In this document: one piece after another, positions 1 through 16,981 of the stretch | How positions within the stretch are numbered: position 1 is the first letter of the stretch | Layout: every line of letters begins with the position of its first letter | Assembly: GCA_041879425.1 (NCBI GenBank) | Contig: CP090854.1 | Span: 3,162,001-3,226,000, forward strand | From: Vibrio pomeroyi | GTDB lineage: Bacteria; Pseudomonadota; Gammaproteobacteria; Enterobacterales; Vibrionaceae | Length of the DNA stretch: 64,000 nt | Reading direction: 5' to 3' | Made by a program: the position numbers and the translations under genes | Notes under the pieces: model-generated | The model's database searches: none | What the model was told of the DNA's origin: nothing | Seen by the model: only the letters and a program-made list of their open reading frames with translations

Positions 1-40
1 GGGAGTAGCAACACGGACAAAAGCATAAAGAATTTAGTGT

Positions 41-116
<76 letters not shown>

Positions 117-123
117 TTCTTTT

Positions 124-199
124 GCCTCGATAGCTCAGTCGGTAGAGCAGCGGATTGAAAATCCGCGTGTCGGTGGTTCGATTCCGCCTCGAGGCACCA
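124..199 (+). tRNA. tRNA-Phe (GAA)
   Basis: A 76-nt cloverleaf with anticodon GAA at 157-159 and encoded CCA. Its acceptor stem is GCCTCGA/TCGAGGC and its anticodon stem GCGGA/TCCGC. Both differ from the tRNA-Phe at 2920, which has GCCCGGA and GAGGA, but all pairs are preserved. Confidence 0.97.
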
Positions 200-255
200 T
201 TATTTGGTACTCAACAAATAATGGTCTTAATAGACCTGATGTTGAGACAAGTAAT

Positions 256-331
256 TCCCCCTTAGTTCAGTTGGTAGAACGGCGGACTGTTAATCCGTAT
301 GTCGCAGGTTCGAGTCCCGCAGGGGGAGCCA
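256..331 (+). tRNA. tRNA-Asn (GTT), GC-rich T-arm variant
   Basis: A 76-nt cloverleaf with anticodon GTT at 289-291, acceptor TCCCCCT/AGGGGGA, discriminator G and encoded CCA. Its T-stem pairs GCAGG with CCCGC-type bases, whereas the other three Asn genes in the window carry an A/T-richer arm. Both sides of the stems have changed together. Confidence 0.96.
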
Positions 332-398
332 TTTTAAAGGGCTTCATTTAAATGAGGTTCTAACGAAGAGTTTACTCTTCAAGCAAAGAATTTAGTGT

Positions 399-474
<76 letters not shown>

Positions 475-481
475 TTCTTTT

Positions 482-557
482 GCCTCGATAGCTCAGTCGG
501 TAGAGCAGCGGATTGAAAATCCGCGTGTCGGTGGTTCGATTCCGCCTCGAGGCACCA
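482..557 (+). tRNA. tRNA-Phe (GAA)
   Basis: Second copy of the variant Phe gene with the GCCTCGA acceptor, identical to 124-199 by eye, with CCA encoded. Confidence 0.97.
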
Positions 558-613
558 TTATTTGATACTTAACAAATAATGGTCTTAATAGACCTGATGT
601 TGAGACAAGTAAT

Positions 614-689
614 TCCCCTTTAGTTCAGTTGGTAGAACGGCGGACTGTTAATCCGTATGTCGCAAGTTCAAGTCTTGCAAGGGGAGCCA
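614..689 (+). tRNA. tRNA-Asn (GTT)
   Basis: A 76-nt cloverleaf with acceptor TCCCCTT/AAGGGGA, anticodon GTT, and a T-arm containing AAGTTCAAGTCTT. This is the same allele as at 3152 and 3369, and it differs from the Asn gene at 256. It is the last gene before the array terminator. Confidence 0.96.
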
Positions 690-696
690 CATTCAA

Positions 697-731
697 GAAA
701 GCCAAGTCGAAAGACTTGGCTTTTTTTCTTT
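697..731 (+). terminator. Rho-independent terminator of the first tRNA array
   Basis: The stem AAGCCAAGTC / GACTTGGCTT closes a GAAA tetraloop and is followed by a run of seven T. It lies 8 bases after tRNA-Asn. Confidence 0.9.
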
Positions 732-1057
732 CGAACGAAAGCTAAATCTATTCGATCACAGCATCTAACCTTAATAATCCCTATAAAGCCCCTCTTCACA
801 CTCACGACAATATCTTCTTCTTAATTAACTTCCCACGAACTTGCTCCCCAAACTCCGTCAATTCAGCAAACCAACACTTTTAAACTCGTTCATAGTCACA
901 CAAAAATAAACAAGCTCTTGTTCTGTTACTTTTTTTTCTTCGTAAATTTAATCTTCATCATGTTTTGATATCTTTCTGATATCTGCCCTACACGACTTAG
1001 ATTAAGATTCGATGAAATATACCTAATACTTATTATTGAATCGCTGCGCGGGGAAAT
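732..1057 (+). promoter_or_regulatory. Gene-free upstream region of the chemotaxis gene
   Basis: About 325 A/T-rich bases with no credible ORF. The only visible structure is a pair of GATATC hexamers at 967-972 and 978-983, separated by TTTCT. I could not assign a promoter with confidence. The region presumably holds the promoter of the downstream MCP gene. Confidence 0.4.
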
Positions 1058-2683
1058 ATGAAATTAAAAACGCAAGCTTACTTATTATCGGGCATCATCT
1101 TGATCGCTCTGCTAGCGCTGACTGCTACTGGTTTATGGACCTTGAGAGTCGCTAGCAACATGGACAACAAAGCTCGCGTTACAGAGCTATTTAAGAGCGC
1201 ATACAGCATTCTTACTGAAGTCGAGAAAATGGCTATTGATGGCACTCTAGAAGAGCAACAAGCGAAACAACTTGCTACTCGCCTACTGCGTAACAACATC
1301 TATAAAGACAATGAATACGTCTACGTTGCAGATGAAAACATGACGTTTGTCGCGACACCGCTAGATCCACAGCTGCATGGAACCAGCTTCAATGACTTTA
1401 AAGACGGTGATGGAAATAGCGTTGGCCTGCTTATACAAAGAGTGCTTGGCAATCGTACTGGACAGATCGTTGAATACACCTGGACGCAAAAGCTGCCAGA
1501 CGGAACCATTGAAGAAAAGCTGTCTATTGCAGAAAAGACTCCGCATTGGGGTTGGGTTGTGGGCACTGGTATTGGCTTCAACGAAGTTAACGCTCGTTTC
1601 TGGTCTACCGCTCAATGGCAGCTATTCCTTTGCGTCGTGATTGCTGGCCTTATCCTATCGAGCTTAATCGTCTCCATTAAACGCATGCTAGCGCTTCTTG
1701 GTGGCGAGCCTAAAGATGTAAGAGAAGCGGTACAAGCCGTCGCTGAAGGTCGTATTCAAACCTCTTTCGAAACTCAAGCGATAAACGGCAGTATCTATCA
1801 CGCTGTTCAGCAAATGAGTAAATCGTTAGCTGAGCTAGTATCAAACCTAAATGCTTCTATGTTGGCATTAAGAGGCGAATTACAACGCGTAGAAGATCGT
1901 GCCGGTTCTATTGCCCAACTAACTGAAACTCAGCAGCAATCAACTGAGATGATCGCGACAGCAATGACCGAAATGGCCTCTTCTGCTAACAATGTTGCCG
2001 ATTCAGCGGGCGATACGGCGCGTAATACTGATGAAGCAGACAAACAGAGCCAACATACCCAACGTCTTATTCACAACACAGTAGACAACATTCAAGGGCT
2101 AGCAGGCCAACTAGGTACAGCAAGTGAAGCTGTCGCTAACCTAGATAACGATGTAAACAACATTGTGAAAGTACTCGACGTTATCGGTGACATTGCAGAA
2201 CAAACTAACCTATTGGCACTGAATGCAGCGATTGAAGCCGCTCGAGCTGGCGAACAAGGTCGTGGGTTTGCAGTTGTTGCTGACGAAGTTCGTAACCTTG
2301 CAGGTAGAACGCAATCAAGCACCAAAGAAATCCAATTGATGATTAATAACCTTCAAGAAGGCTCTCGTAACGCTATTCAAACCATGGAAGTGTGTGCAGC
2401 AACCAGTGAGAGCACCGTAACCGAGTCTCAAAATGCCTCTGAAGCGCTACAACAGATTGTTATCGCTCTGGAGTCTATTTCCTCGATGAGTCATCAAATC
2501 GCGACAGCAGCGGCTGAGCAAACTCAGGTGAGCGATGATATTTCAAAACGTATCAACATGATCGAAGAAAGTGGCAACCAACTGAGTAATGTCGTGACAG
2601 AAAGTCACAACAGCACCCAAACCCTCGCCTCTCTTTCTAACGAATTAGAAGCTTGGGTTAATAGGTTTGAAGTAAAACACTAA
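1058..2683 (+). CDS. Methyl-accepting chemotaxis protein with a single periplasmic Cache domain
   Basis: 541 residues. The protein is an inner-membrane chemoreceptor that relays ligand binding through CheW/CheA to the flagellar motor. A first membrane segment (about 7-28) is followed by a periplasmic part of about 160 residues. That part contains [17 protein letters not shown] and later [10 protein letters not shown], typical of the single-Cache type 2 family. A second membrane segment lies at about 190-208 and leads into a HAMP-like linker. The long helical signalling domain has the conserved hairpin tip near residues 380-420 ([19 protein letters not shown], then [18 protein letters not shown]). 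The gene is monocistronic, lies between two tRNA arrays, and has its own terminator. The ligand cannot be read from sequence; known sCache sensors bind small carboxylates. The start ATG follows GGGGAAAT. Confidence 0.93.
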   Translation: MKLKTQAYLLSGIILIALLALTATGLWTLRVASNMDNKARVTELFKSAYSILTEVEKMAIDGTLEEQQAKQLATRLLRNNIYKDNEYVYVADENMTFVATPLDPQLHGTSFNDFKDGDGNSVGLLIQRVLGNRTGQIVEYTWTQKLPDGTIEEKLSIAEKTPHWGWVVGTGIGFNEVNARFWSTAQWQLFLCVVIAGLILSSLIVSIKRMLALLGGEPKDVREAVQAVAEGRIQTSFETQAINGSIYHAVQQMSKSLAELVSNLNASMLALRGELQRVEDRAGSIAQLTETQQQSTEMIATAMTEMASSANNVADSAGDTARNTDEADKQSQHTQRLIHNTVDNIQGLAGQLGTASEAVANLDNDVNNIVKVLDVIGDIAEQTNLLALNAAIEAARAGEQGRGFAVVADEVRNLAGRTQSSTKEIQLMINNLQEGSRNAIQTMEVCAATSESTVTESQNASEALQQIVIALESISSMSHQIATAAAEQTQVSDDISKRINMIEESGNQLSNVVTESHNSTQTLASLSNELEAWVNRFEVKH

Positions 2684-2705
2684 ACTCTCGATAAAATTCT
2701 TAAGT

Positions 2706-2737
2706 AAAAAAGCACGTTTTCATACGTGCTTTTTTTT
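2706..2737 (+). terminator. Terminator of the chemotaxis gene
   Basis: AAAAAAGCACGT pairs with ACGTGCTTTTTT around a short TTTCAT loop and is followed by T residues. It lies 22 bases after the MCP stop codon. Confidence 0.88.
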
Positions 2738-2880
2738 ATTTCGGCACCCATTCAGTGTAGTTAACCTAAGTTTTGCTCTCTTTTAAGGCATGCTAGACCT
2801 AGGTTTTTCGTGCCAAATGAACAAAAACAACCCACTAAGTATAGAAAAACATCAAACAATACTTTTTTTGCAATTTAATG

Positions 2881-2909
2881 TTGACCCAGAACGCGAAAAC
2901 ACGTTTAAT
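2881..2909 (+). promoter_or_regulatory. Sigma-70 promoter of the second tRNA array
   Basis: TTGACC at 2881-2886 and TTTAAT at 2904-2909 are separated by 17 bases. The -10 ends about 10 bases before the first tRNA, so the leader is very short. The 2738-2880 stretch upstream holds nothing else that I recognise. Confidence 0.75.
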
Positions 2910-2919
2910 ACACCTCGTC

Positions 2920-2995
2920 GCCCGGATAGCTCAGTCGGTAGAGCAGAGGATTGAAAATCCTCGTGTCGGTGGTTCGATTCCGCCTCCGGGCACCA
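2920..2995 (+). tRNA. tRNA-Phe (GAA), canonical form
   Basis: 76 nt with acceptor GCCCGGA/TCCGGGC, anticodon stem GAGGA/TCCTC, anticodon GAA and encoded CCA. This acceptor is also the one in E. coli tRNA-Phe, so the two Phe genes in the first array are the diverged class. Confidence 0.97.
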
Positions 2996-3051
2996 CAATT
3001 TATTTGTTGGTGTCTTAGACAACAACAGTAAAGCACAAAGAAATATTACGT

Positions 3052-3127
<76 letters not shown>

Positions 3128-3151
3128 TTTCTTTAAAGCTTTAAGAATAAT

Positions 3152-3227
3152 TCCCCTTTAGTTCAGTTGGTAGAACGGCGGACTGTTAATCCGTATGTCG
3201 CAAGTTCAAGTCTTGCAAGGGGAGCCA
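3152..3227 (+). tRNA. tRNA-Asn (GTT)
   Basis: 76 nt with acceptor TCCCCTT/AAGGGGA, anticodon GTT and encoded CCA. It is the same allele as at 614. Confidence 0.97.
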
Positions 3228-3263
3228 AGTTAATCATCAAGCATAAGCTTTTTGATTCATGAT

Positions 3264-3339
<76 letters not shown>

Positions 3340-3368
3340 TTCTCTTGATTAGAGACTAAACAATCAAT

Positions 3369-3444
3369 TCCCCTTTAGTTCAGTTGGTAGAACGGCGGAC
3401 TGTTAATCCGTATGTCGCAAGTTCAAGTCTTGCAAGGGGAGCCA
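3369..3444 (+). tRNA. tRNA-Asn (GTT)
   Basis: 76 nt, same allele as at 3152. It is the last gene of the second array. Confidence 0.97.
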
Positions 3445-3448
3445 ATTA

Positions 3449-3479
3449 AAGAAAGCCGCATCACTGATGCGGCTTTCTT
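3449..3479 (+). terminator. Terminator of the second tRNA array
   Basis: AAGAAAGCCGCATCA pairs with TGATGCGGCTTTCTT around a minimal loop. It starts five bases after the last tRNA. The stem is strong and perfect, but the T-tract is short and partly inside the stem. Confidence 0.8.
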
Positions 3480-3768
3480 GCATCTGGAGATCTTGATTTT
3501 TCAATGGCTTCCCTTCCTCTTTCTGATGCCTCATTAAATCCAGAAACCAACAGTTTTAAATCCCCTTCAAAGCTAATCACGCTTTACTCTTTAATTCCGT
3601 TTTAGATCCACTAACAACAGATTATCCATTTGTACAAAGAGCCAGTCATAATGGACTCGTTAGTTACGTTACTGTTGATTAGTTCTATAGGAATGAACAA
3701 GCTTTAGAGCGAATCAAATAGGCTCTAGAAAGGCTATGTCGATTGTTCAAATTGAAATGACATCAGAG

Positions 3769-4164
3769 TCACTCTTTATCAAAACTATCCACTACAATCG
3801 CTCCCATAGATGCAGGCATCGAAATTACAATCACCCTTTTGATCGATACAATTGGATCGCTTAGTAAAGGTAGCTTGTCCAAACAAGTCAGTACCAGTGC
3901 AACAACCAACGCTGTCATCACATAAGCAATAACGATTCGAAAAATAAAGACCGGCAGGCGAGCAACAATATCTTTCTGAAAGACACTCTCATAGGTATAA
4001 AAGCCAAGGAACACCGCAGACAACAGGAACAACAATAATAAGTTAGCTGTGGGCAAGGTTTCCCCTAGTTTCCAGGCCTCTTCAGAAAAAGAAATCGGCA
4101 CGGCCAAAGCAAAAGATCCCACAAAGATTTGGCTCGCATCTTCAAAGTTAAAACTTAATTTCAT
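3769..4164 (-). CDS. DUF2391 family small integral membrane protein
   Basis: 131 residues from the ATG at 4164; a GTG at 4176 would add four. The function is unknown. The N-terminus FEDASQIFVGSFALAVPISF followed by SEEAWKLGETLP matches the DUF2391 (TIGR02587-type) membrane family. Four hydrophobic segments are visible, at about 10-27, 40-58, 70-95 and 108-125. The gene stands alone between the tRNA array and a long gene-free stretch. No good ribosome-binding site separates the two starts; I prefer the ATG because the family homology begins there. No partner gene suggests a role. Confidence 0.75.
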   Translation of the reverse strand: MKLSFNFEDASQIFVGSFALAVPISFSEEAWKLGETLPTANLLLLFLLSAVFLGFYTYESVFQKDIVARLPVFIFRIVIAYVMTALVVALVLTCLDKLPLLSDPIVSIKRVIVISMPASMGAIVVDSFDKE

Positions 4165-4176
4165 AGTTCTACTCAC

Positions 4177-5139
4177 TAGGTTTAAGGCTTTATCTATATC
4201 TTAAAATAATCACAAAACTATCCGCAGATGGCTTGGGGGATTTTCTATTCTTACCAAGCAAACAGCAATAACATTTCTTAGTTTCATAGTAGTCGCAATA
4301 ACCAAAACATAGCTTGAACTAACCAGCAAGAAATCAATATGTTCAGAACAAAGCGGTCGAACAACTAATTTAATATCGAGTCAAAAACACATCGAAATCG
4401 AAGAGAGACTGGTAGACATCCTAAGATACCAGCGCCTAGAACCCGATAATCTCAATCAGTTGGGTGATAAATATCACGGCACGGATCGAGGGATACTCTA
4501 CTTCTTAGTTTATATATTCTTCCGGCATCACTTGGGGAGCTCAACCTAGCGACTCTCACCTTCAAACTAAATTTAGTCCGCTTTCACCCTTTGAAATACT
4601 TCGAACCAAGTGCTTAATGCTATAGAGAGTGGTTTAAGATTAATGCATAACAAGATCTATTAAGTCGACTCATTAAGGATTCTAACGTTCTTAGCAAAAT
4701 CCTCCATGATGGAGTCCTAATTACACATCAGGCTATCCTCTAGATTCACTGATAGGCACTTCGTCACGTTCCCTAGACGAAGGGCTGCTAGCTAGTACTC
4801 GAGGAAGACTCCAAGCACTGAGCAAGCAGGATGAGTTGTAATGCTCGTATAGTTTCAGGTATTGAATGGGGGCACTGAGTCAGAACAGTCTCATTAACCT
4901 AACTTACAACGTCGTATGGTTCGAGTATTGGATCAGTAAGCTTAAAGAGCTGCATGCGTTTGAAGTCTTTCTTGTGTCAAACCACAATTGGAATCAGAAA
5001 TGATGTGATTCTAGTCGTAGGATTGGGGTTTCTGATAAATGACGGAATAGTGGGGACGCGTTGGCTAAGAGTTATGGGGGACGGGAAGCCTTATGTGGAA
5101 TTCATTAGATGGAAGGGCGAAGCACTATAATTTAGATGT
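4177..5139. other. Gene-free stretch of about 960 bases with a possible decayed coding remnant
   Basis: No ORF of normal length occurs here on either strand. On the plus strand, 4313-4549 is one open frame of 78 codons with protein-like composition, for example IEIEERLVDILRYQRLEPD and later GILYFLVYIFFRHHLG. It has no ATG, GTG or TTG start. It could be the relic of a broken gene. I do not recognise the family. The rest (4550-5139) shows no tRNA, terminator or repeat that I can identify. Confidence 0.35.
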
Positions 5140-5171
5140 AAAAAAAGCCCCGCTATTTCTAGCGAGGCTTC
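5140..5171 (-). terminator. Terminator of rRNA operon 1
   Basis: Read on the minus strand, AGCCTCGCTA / TAGCGGGGCT closes a GAAA loop (one G.U pair) and is followed by seven T. It lies 8 bases beyond tRNA-Asp and ends the 16S-to-tRNA-Asp transcript. Confidence 0.92.
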
Positions 5172-5179
5172 TAAATAAA

Positions 5180-5256
5180 TGGCGGAGTGGACGGGACTCG
5201 AACCCGCGACCCCCGGCGTGACAGGCCGGTATTCTAACCAACTGAACTACCACTCC
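5180..5256 (-). tRNA. tRNA-Asp (GTC)
   Basis: A 77-nt cloverleaf with acceptor GGAGTGG/CCACTCC, anticodon GTC in the loop CTGTCAC, discriminator G and encoded CCA. It is the last gene of rRNA operon 1. Distal tRNA-Asp genes are common in gammaproteobacterial rRNA operons. Confidence 0.97.
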
Positions 5257-5284
5257 GCAGTGTCTATTCAGCATAATGCAATTT

Positions 5285-5404
5285 AAGCCTGACGATGTCC
5301 TACTCTCACATGGGGAAACCCCACACTACCATCGGCGCTATTGTGTTTCACTTCTGAGTTCGGCATGGAATCAGGTGGGTCCACAATGCTATGGTCGTCA
5401 AACA
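5285..5404 (-). rRNA. 5S rRNA, distal diverged copy of operon 1
   Basis: 120 nt. It matches the other two 5S genes in the window except for a few substitutions. Helix I reads TTTGACGA / TCGTCAGG here, where the others read CTTGGCGA / TCGCCAGG, so one G-C pair is replaced by A-T on both strands. A second change lies in the GGGGCTTCCCC hairpin, which reads GGGGTTTCCCC here. The pairing is kept, so this is probably functional. Confidence 0.93.
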
Positions 5405-5444
5405 AATTCTGTTGTTAACTTGATGAATCAAATCAACTAAATAG

Positions 5445-5521
5445 TGGTGCTGATACCCAGACTCGAACTGGGGACCTCACCCTTACCAAGGGTGCGCTCT
5501 ACCGGGCTGAGCTATATCAGC
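5445..5521 (-). tRNA. tRNA-Thr (GGT)
   Basis: 77 nt with acceptor GCTGATA/TATCAGC, anticodon loop TTGGTAA with anticodon GGT, and encoded CCA. It sits between two 5S genes, the same arrangement as thrV in the E. coli rrnD operon. Confidence 0.97.
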
Positions 5522-5593
5522 AGTTCAAAAATCATTTAAAAACGATTCTGAAAACTTTTTGTTTTCACTTTTTTAAAAGTGAAAATAAATTTA

Positions 5594-5713
5594 AAGCCTG
5601 GCGATGTCCTACTCTCACATGGGGAAGCCCCACACTACCATCGGCGCTATTGTGTTTCACTTCTGAGTTCGGCATGGAATCAGGTGGGTCCACAATGCTA
5701 TGGTCGCCAAGCA
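5594..5713 (-). rRNA. 5S rRNA, proximal copy of operon 1
   Basis: 120 nt, sense strand beginning TGCTTGGCGACC and ending TCGCCAGGCTT. It is identical by eye to the 5S of operon 2 at 11224-11343, as is most of the 23S-5S spacer. Confidence 0.97.
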
Positions 5714-5846
5714 AATTTTGCTTTTACTTTCAGTTTTTTAAAACTGAAGGCAAAATAATCTGGAAAACTGTATTTAAAAGTCTCTCTTCAAACTCATTCA
5801 AGCGTTTGGTATTTCTATTGAGTCCACAAAACCCCTTGGGTGTTGT

Positions 5847-8738
<2,892 letters not shown>

Positions 8739-9046
8739 ATACAACCCGAAAGGGTCTTAGTGTATGGCAACTAACCAAGGTTTTTGGTTGTCATTAAGAA
8801 GGGTTAATTCTCAATGACTGTTTGCCGGACTCAATGTGATTCAAACGAATTTGAATCGAATACAAGACACTTGAATGTGTTTGTTATGTTTATCAAAAGA
8901 TAAACATTGAGAACTTTTAAATTTGATTGAATTACTCGTAAGCAATCAATCAGTCAGCTTTCCAAATTGTTAAAGAGCTTGATTTCTTTCGAAACCATTT
9001 TTAAAGACTCTCGTAAGACTTTTTGTCAAACAAGAACGCTTAAAGA
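8739..9046 (-). promoter_or_regulatory. 16S-23S spacer of operon 1, tRNA-Ala to 23S portion, with boxA
   Basis: This part of the internal transcribed spacer contains a boxA antitermination element at 8968-8978 (GCTCTTTAACA on the minus strand). The sequences immediately upstream of the 23S (about 8739-8800) form the RNase III processing stem with the sequence beyond the 23S 3' end. No further gene is present. Confidence 0.75.
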
Positions 9047-9122
9047 TGGTGGAGCTATGCGGGATCGAACCGCAGACCTCCTGCGTGCAAGGCAGGCGCT
9101 CTCCCAGCTGAGCTATAGCCCC
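9047..9122 (-). tRNA. tRNA-Ala (TGC)
   Basis: 76 nt with acceptor GGGGCTA/TAGCTCC-type (one wobble pair), anticodon TGC and encoded CCA. It lies in the 16S-23S spacer 14 bases after tRNA-Ile. Confidence 0.97.
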
Positions 9123-9136
9123 ATCTAGGTCGATAT

Positions 9137-9213
9137 TGGTGGGTCTGAGTGGACTTGAACCACCGACCTCCCGCTTATCAGGCGAGCGCTCTAACCAGCT
9201 GAGCTACAGACCC
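9137..9213 (-). tRNA. tRNA-Ile (GAT)
   Basis: 77 nt with acceptor GGGTCTG/CAGACCC, anticodon GAT in CTGATAA, and encoded CCA. It is the first spacer tRNA after 16S in operon 1. Confidence 0.97.
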
Positions 9214-9280
9214 AATATCGTCTCTTAACTTTTCTAAACCTAATCAATCTGTGTGGACACTCGTCGTAAGTATCTTCGTA

Positions 9281-10835
<1,555 letters not shown>

Positions 10836-11223
10836 AAGATTTTGTGACTCAACGAATACTGACTTCAAAACTAATATTTACCGAAGTAAACATGTAATTC
10901 TAAAGCTATTACCATTCCAACAGAATGGTAATGAATTGACTGTGCCAAATAACCGAGGTTATTTGTATTGGTCACTCAGTTCATTGAAATCAATTTTGAT
11001 TCCGAAGAATCTGTTTTATCTAACGATAAAACGTTTTGATATTCATCAACGAGTGCCCACACAGATTGATAGGTTTAAATTGTTAAAGAGCTTTGCTTTC
11101 AGTGCCTTAGCACTTAAGCAGGACGCGTATAATACGCTTTCTACTTTGAAAGTCAACATAAAATACTAAGAAAACTTAGAACTCTATGGTGACTTGTCTA
11201 CTTAGTAAACAAAGTCGAAATTA
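10836..11223 (-). promoter_or_regulatory. Leader and promoter of rRNA operon 1
   Basis: On the minus strand, TTGACT (11151-11156) and TATTAT (11129-11134) are 16 bases apart, with a GC-containing discriminator ACGCGTCC after the -10, as in growth-regulated rRNA promoters. A boxA (GCTCTTTAACA) lies at 11081-11091. The leader from there to 16S holds the RNase III processing sequences. Only one promoter is apparent, against two for operon 2. The short predicted ORF on the plus strand here is not credible. Confidence 0.8.
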
Positions 11224-11343
11224 AAGCCTGGCGATGTCCTACTCTCACATGGGGAAGCCCCACACTACCATCGGCGCTATTGTGTTTCACTTCTGAGTTC
11301 GGCATGGAATCAGGTGGGTCCACAATGCTATGGTCGCCAAGCA
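11224..11343 (-). rRNA. 5S rRNA, operon 2
   Basis: 120 nt, identical by eye to 5594-5713. It is the last gene of operon 2, with no tRNA and no clear rho-independent terminator after it. The operon 1 promoter -35 begins about 70 bases downstream. Confidence 0.97.
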
Positions 11344-11469
11344 AATTTTGCTTTTACTTTCAGTTTTTTAAAACTGAAGGCAAAATAATCTGGAAAACTG
11401 TATTTAAAAGTGTCTCTTCAAACTCATTCAAGGTCTGTCTTTGAGTCCACAAAACCCCTTGGGTGTTGT

Positions 11470-14361
<2,892 letters not shown>

Positions 14362-14674
14362 ATACAACCCGAAAGGGTCTTAGTGTATGGCAACTAACCA
14401 AGGTTTTGGTTGCCATTAAGAAGGGTTAATTCTCAATGACTGTTTGCCGGACTCAATTGTGAATCAAACTAGGTTTGATTCGAATACAAGACACTTGAAT
14501 GTGTTTGTTGTGTTTATACCGTTCTTATTAAATAAGAGCAGATAAACATTGAGAACTTTTAAATTTGATTGAATTACTCGTAAGTAATCAATCAGTCAGC
14601 TTTCCAAATTGTTAAAGAGCTTGATTCAATAAATGAACCATTTTTAAAGACACTTAAATAAATGTACTTAAAGA
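14362..14674 (-). promoter_or_regulatory. 16S-23S spacer of operon 2, tRNA-Glu to 23S portion, with boxA
   Basis: The sequence largely matches the operon 1 spacer, including the boxA at about 14610-14620 (GCTCTTTAACA on the minus strand). It diverges around 14455-14540, where an extra AT-rich segment is present. It contains no gene besides tRNA-Glu, which adjoins it. Confidence 0.7.
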
Positions 14675-14750
14675 TGGTATCCCGTAGGGGAGTCGAACCC
14701 CTGTTACCGCCGTGAAAGGGCGGTGTCCTAGGCCTCTAGACGAACGGGAC
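14675..14750 (-). tRNA. tRNA-Glu (TTC)
   Basis: 76 nt with anticodon TTC in CTTTCAC and encoded CCA. The acceptor is GTCCCGT with ACGGGAT, so position 1:72 is a G.U wobble, and the discriminator is A. E. coli tRNA-Glu has G-C and discriminator G. It is the only spacer tRNA of operon 2. Confidence 0.96.
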
Positions 14751-14815
14751 ATAGGTTACTCTTAACTGTCTAAACATATCAATCTGTGTGGACACTTATC
14801 GTGAATATCTTCGTA

Positions 14816-16370
<1,555 letters not shown>

Positions 16371-16684
16371 AAGATTTTGTGACTCAACGAATACTGACTT
16401 CAAAACTAATATTCATTCGAAAATGAACATGTAATTCTAAAGCTATTACCATTCCAACAGAATGATAATGAATTGACTGTGCCAAATAACCCCTCTCTAT
16501 AAAGAAAGTAATTATTCGTATTGGTCACTCAGTTCATTGAAATCATTGTGTTACCGAAGTAACTGCTATTACCTAAGTAATAACGTTTTGATATTCATCA
16601 ACGAGTGCCCACACAGATTGATAGGTTTAAATTGTTAAAGAGCTTCTCTTCGTTGTGACTTACATCACTTCGGAAGAGGCGGCC

Positions 16685-16712
16685 ATTCTAGCGACTTAAT
16701 CCTCAGTGTCAA
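16685..16712 (-). promoter_or_regulatory. rRNA operon 2 promoter P2
   Basis: Minus strand TTGACA (16707-16712), 16-base spacer, TAGAAT (16685-16690), then the GC-rich discriminator GGCCGCC. Such discriminators are typical of stringently controlled rRNA promoters. Confidence 0.82.
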
Positions 16713-16834
16713 ACACTTATTTGGAATTAATTTCTACTTTCTAAAAGTAGGAGCGAATAATCACTCAAAGCTAGTTGCCTTCACTAACATTCTTCGCTGA
16801 AGCCTTGTGGCGTCTGCCGTGTCAGTGAGGCGGC

Positions 16835-16862
16835 ATTATAGAGATGCCGCTCTTATTGGCAA
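16835..16862 (-). promoter_or_regulatory. rRNA operon 2 promoter P1
   Basis: Minus strand TTGCCA (16857-16862), 16-base spacer, perfect TATAAT (16835-16840), then GCCGCC. It lies 150 bases upstream of P2 and shares the GCCGCC discriminator, a classic P1-P2 rRNA arrangement. Confidence 0.82.
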
Positions 16863-16981
16863 GCATTAAATGCGTTTTTTATTGAAAAAAGAGGTTAAGC
16901 GAAGACATTTCAACCAAGGGCTTATTTATACCATTTTCACCCCAAGTTTCGAACAAATTACCCACAACACCTTGTGGATAA

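Larger units (their letters stand above)
16371..16981 (-). promoter_or_regulatory. Leader of rRNA operon 2 and flanking non-coding sequence
   Basis: About 610 bases without a gene. It contains the 16S leader with boxA at 16633-16643, the two promoters described separately, and about 100 bases (16863-16981) between the upstream promoter and the HD-GYP stop codon. In that last part are two DnaA-box-like nonamers, TTACCCACA at 16958 and the reverse complement of TTATCCACA at 16973. Confidence 0.75.
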
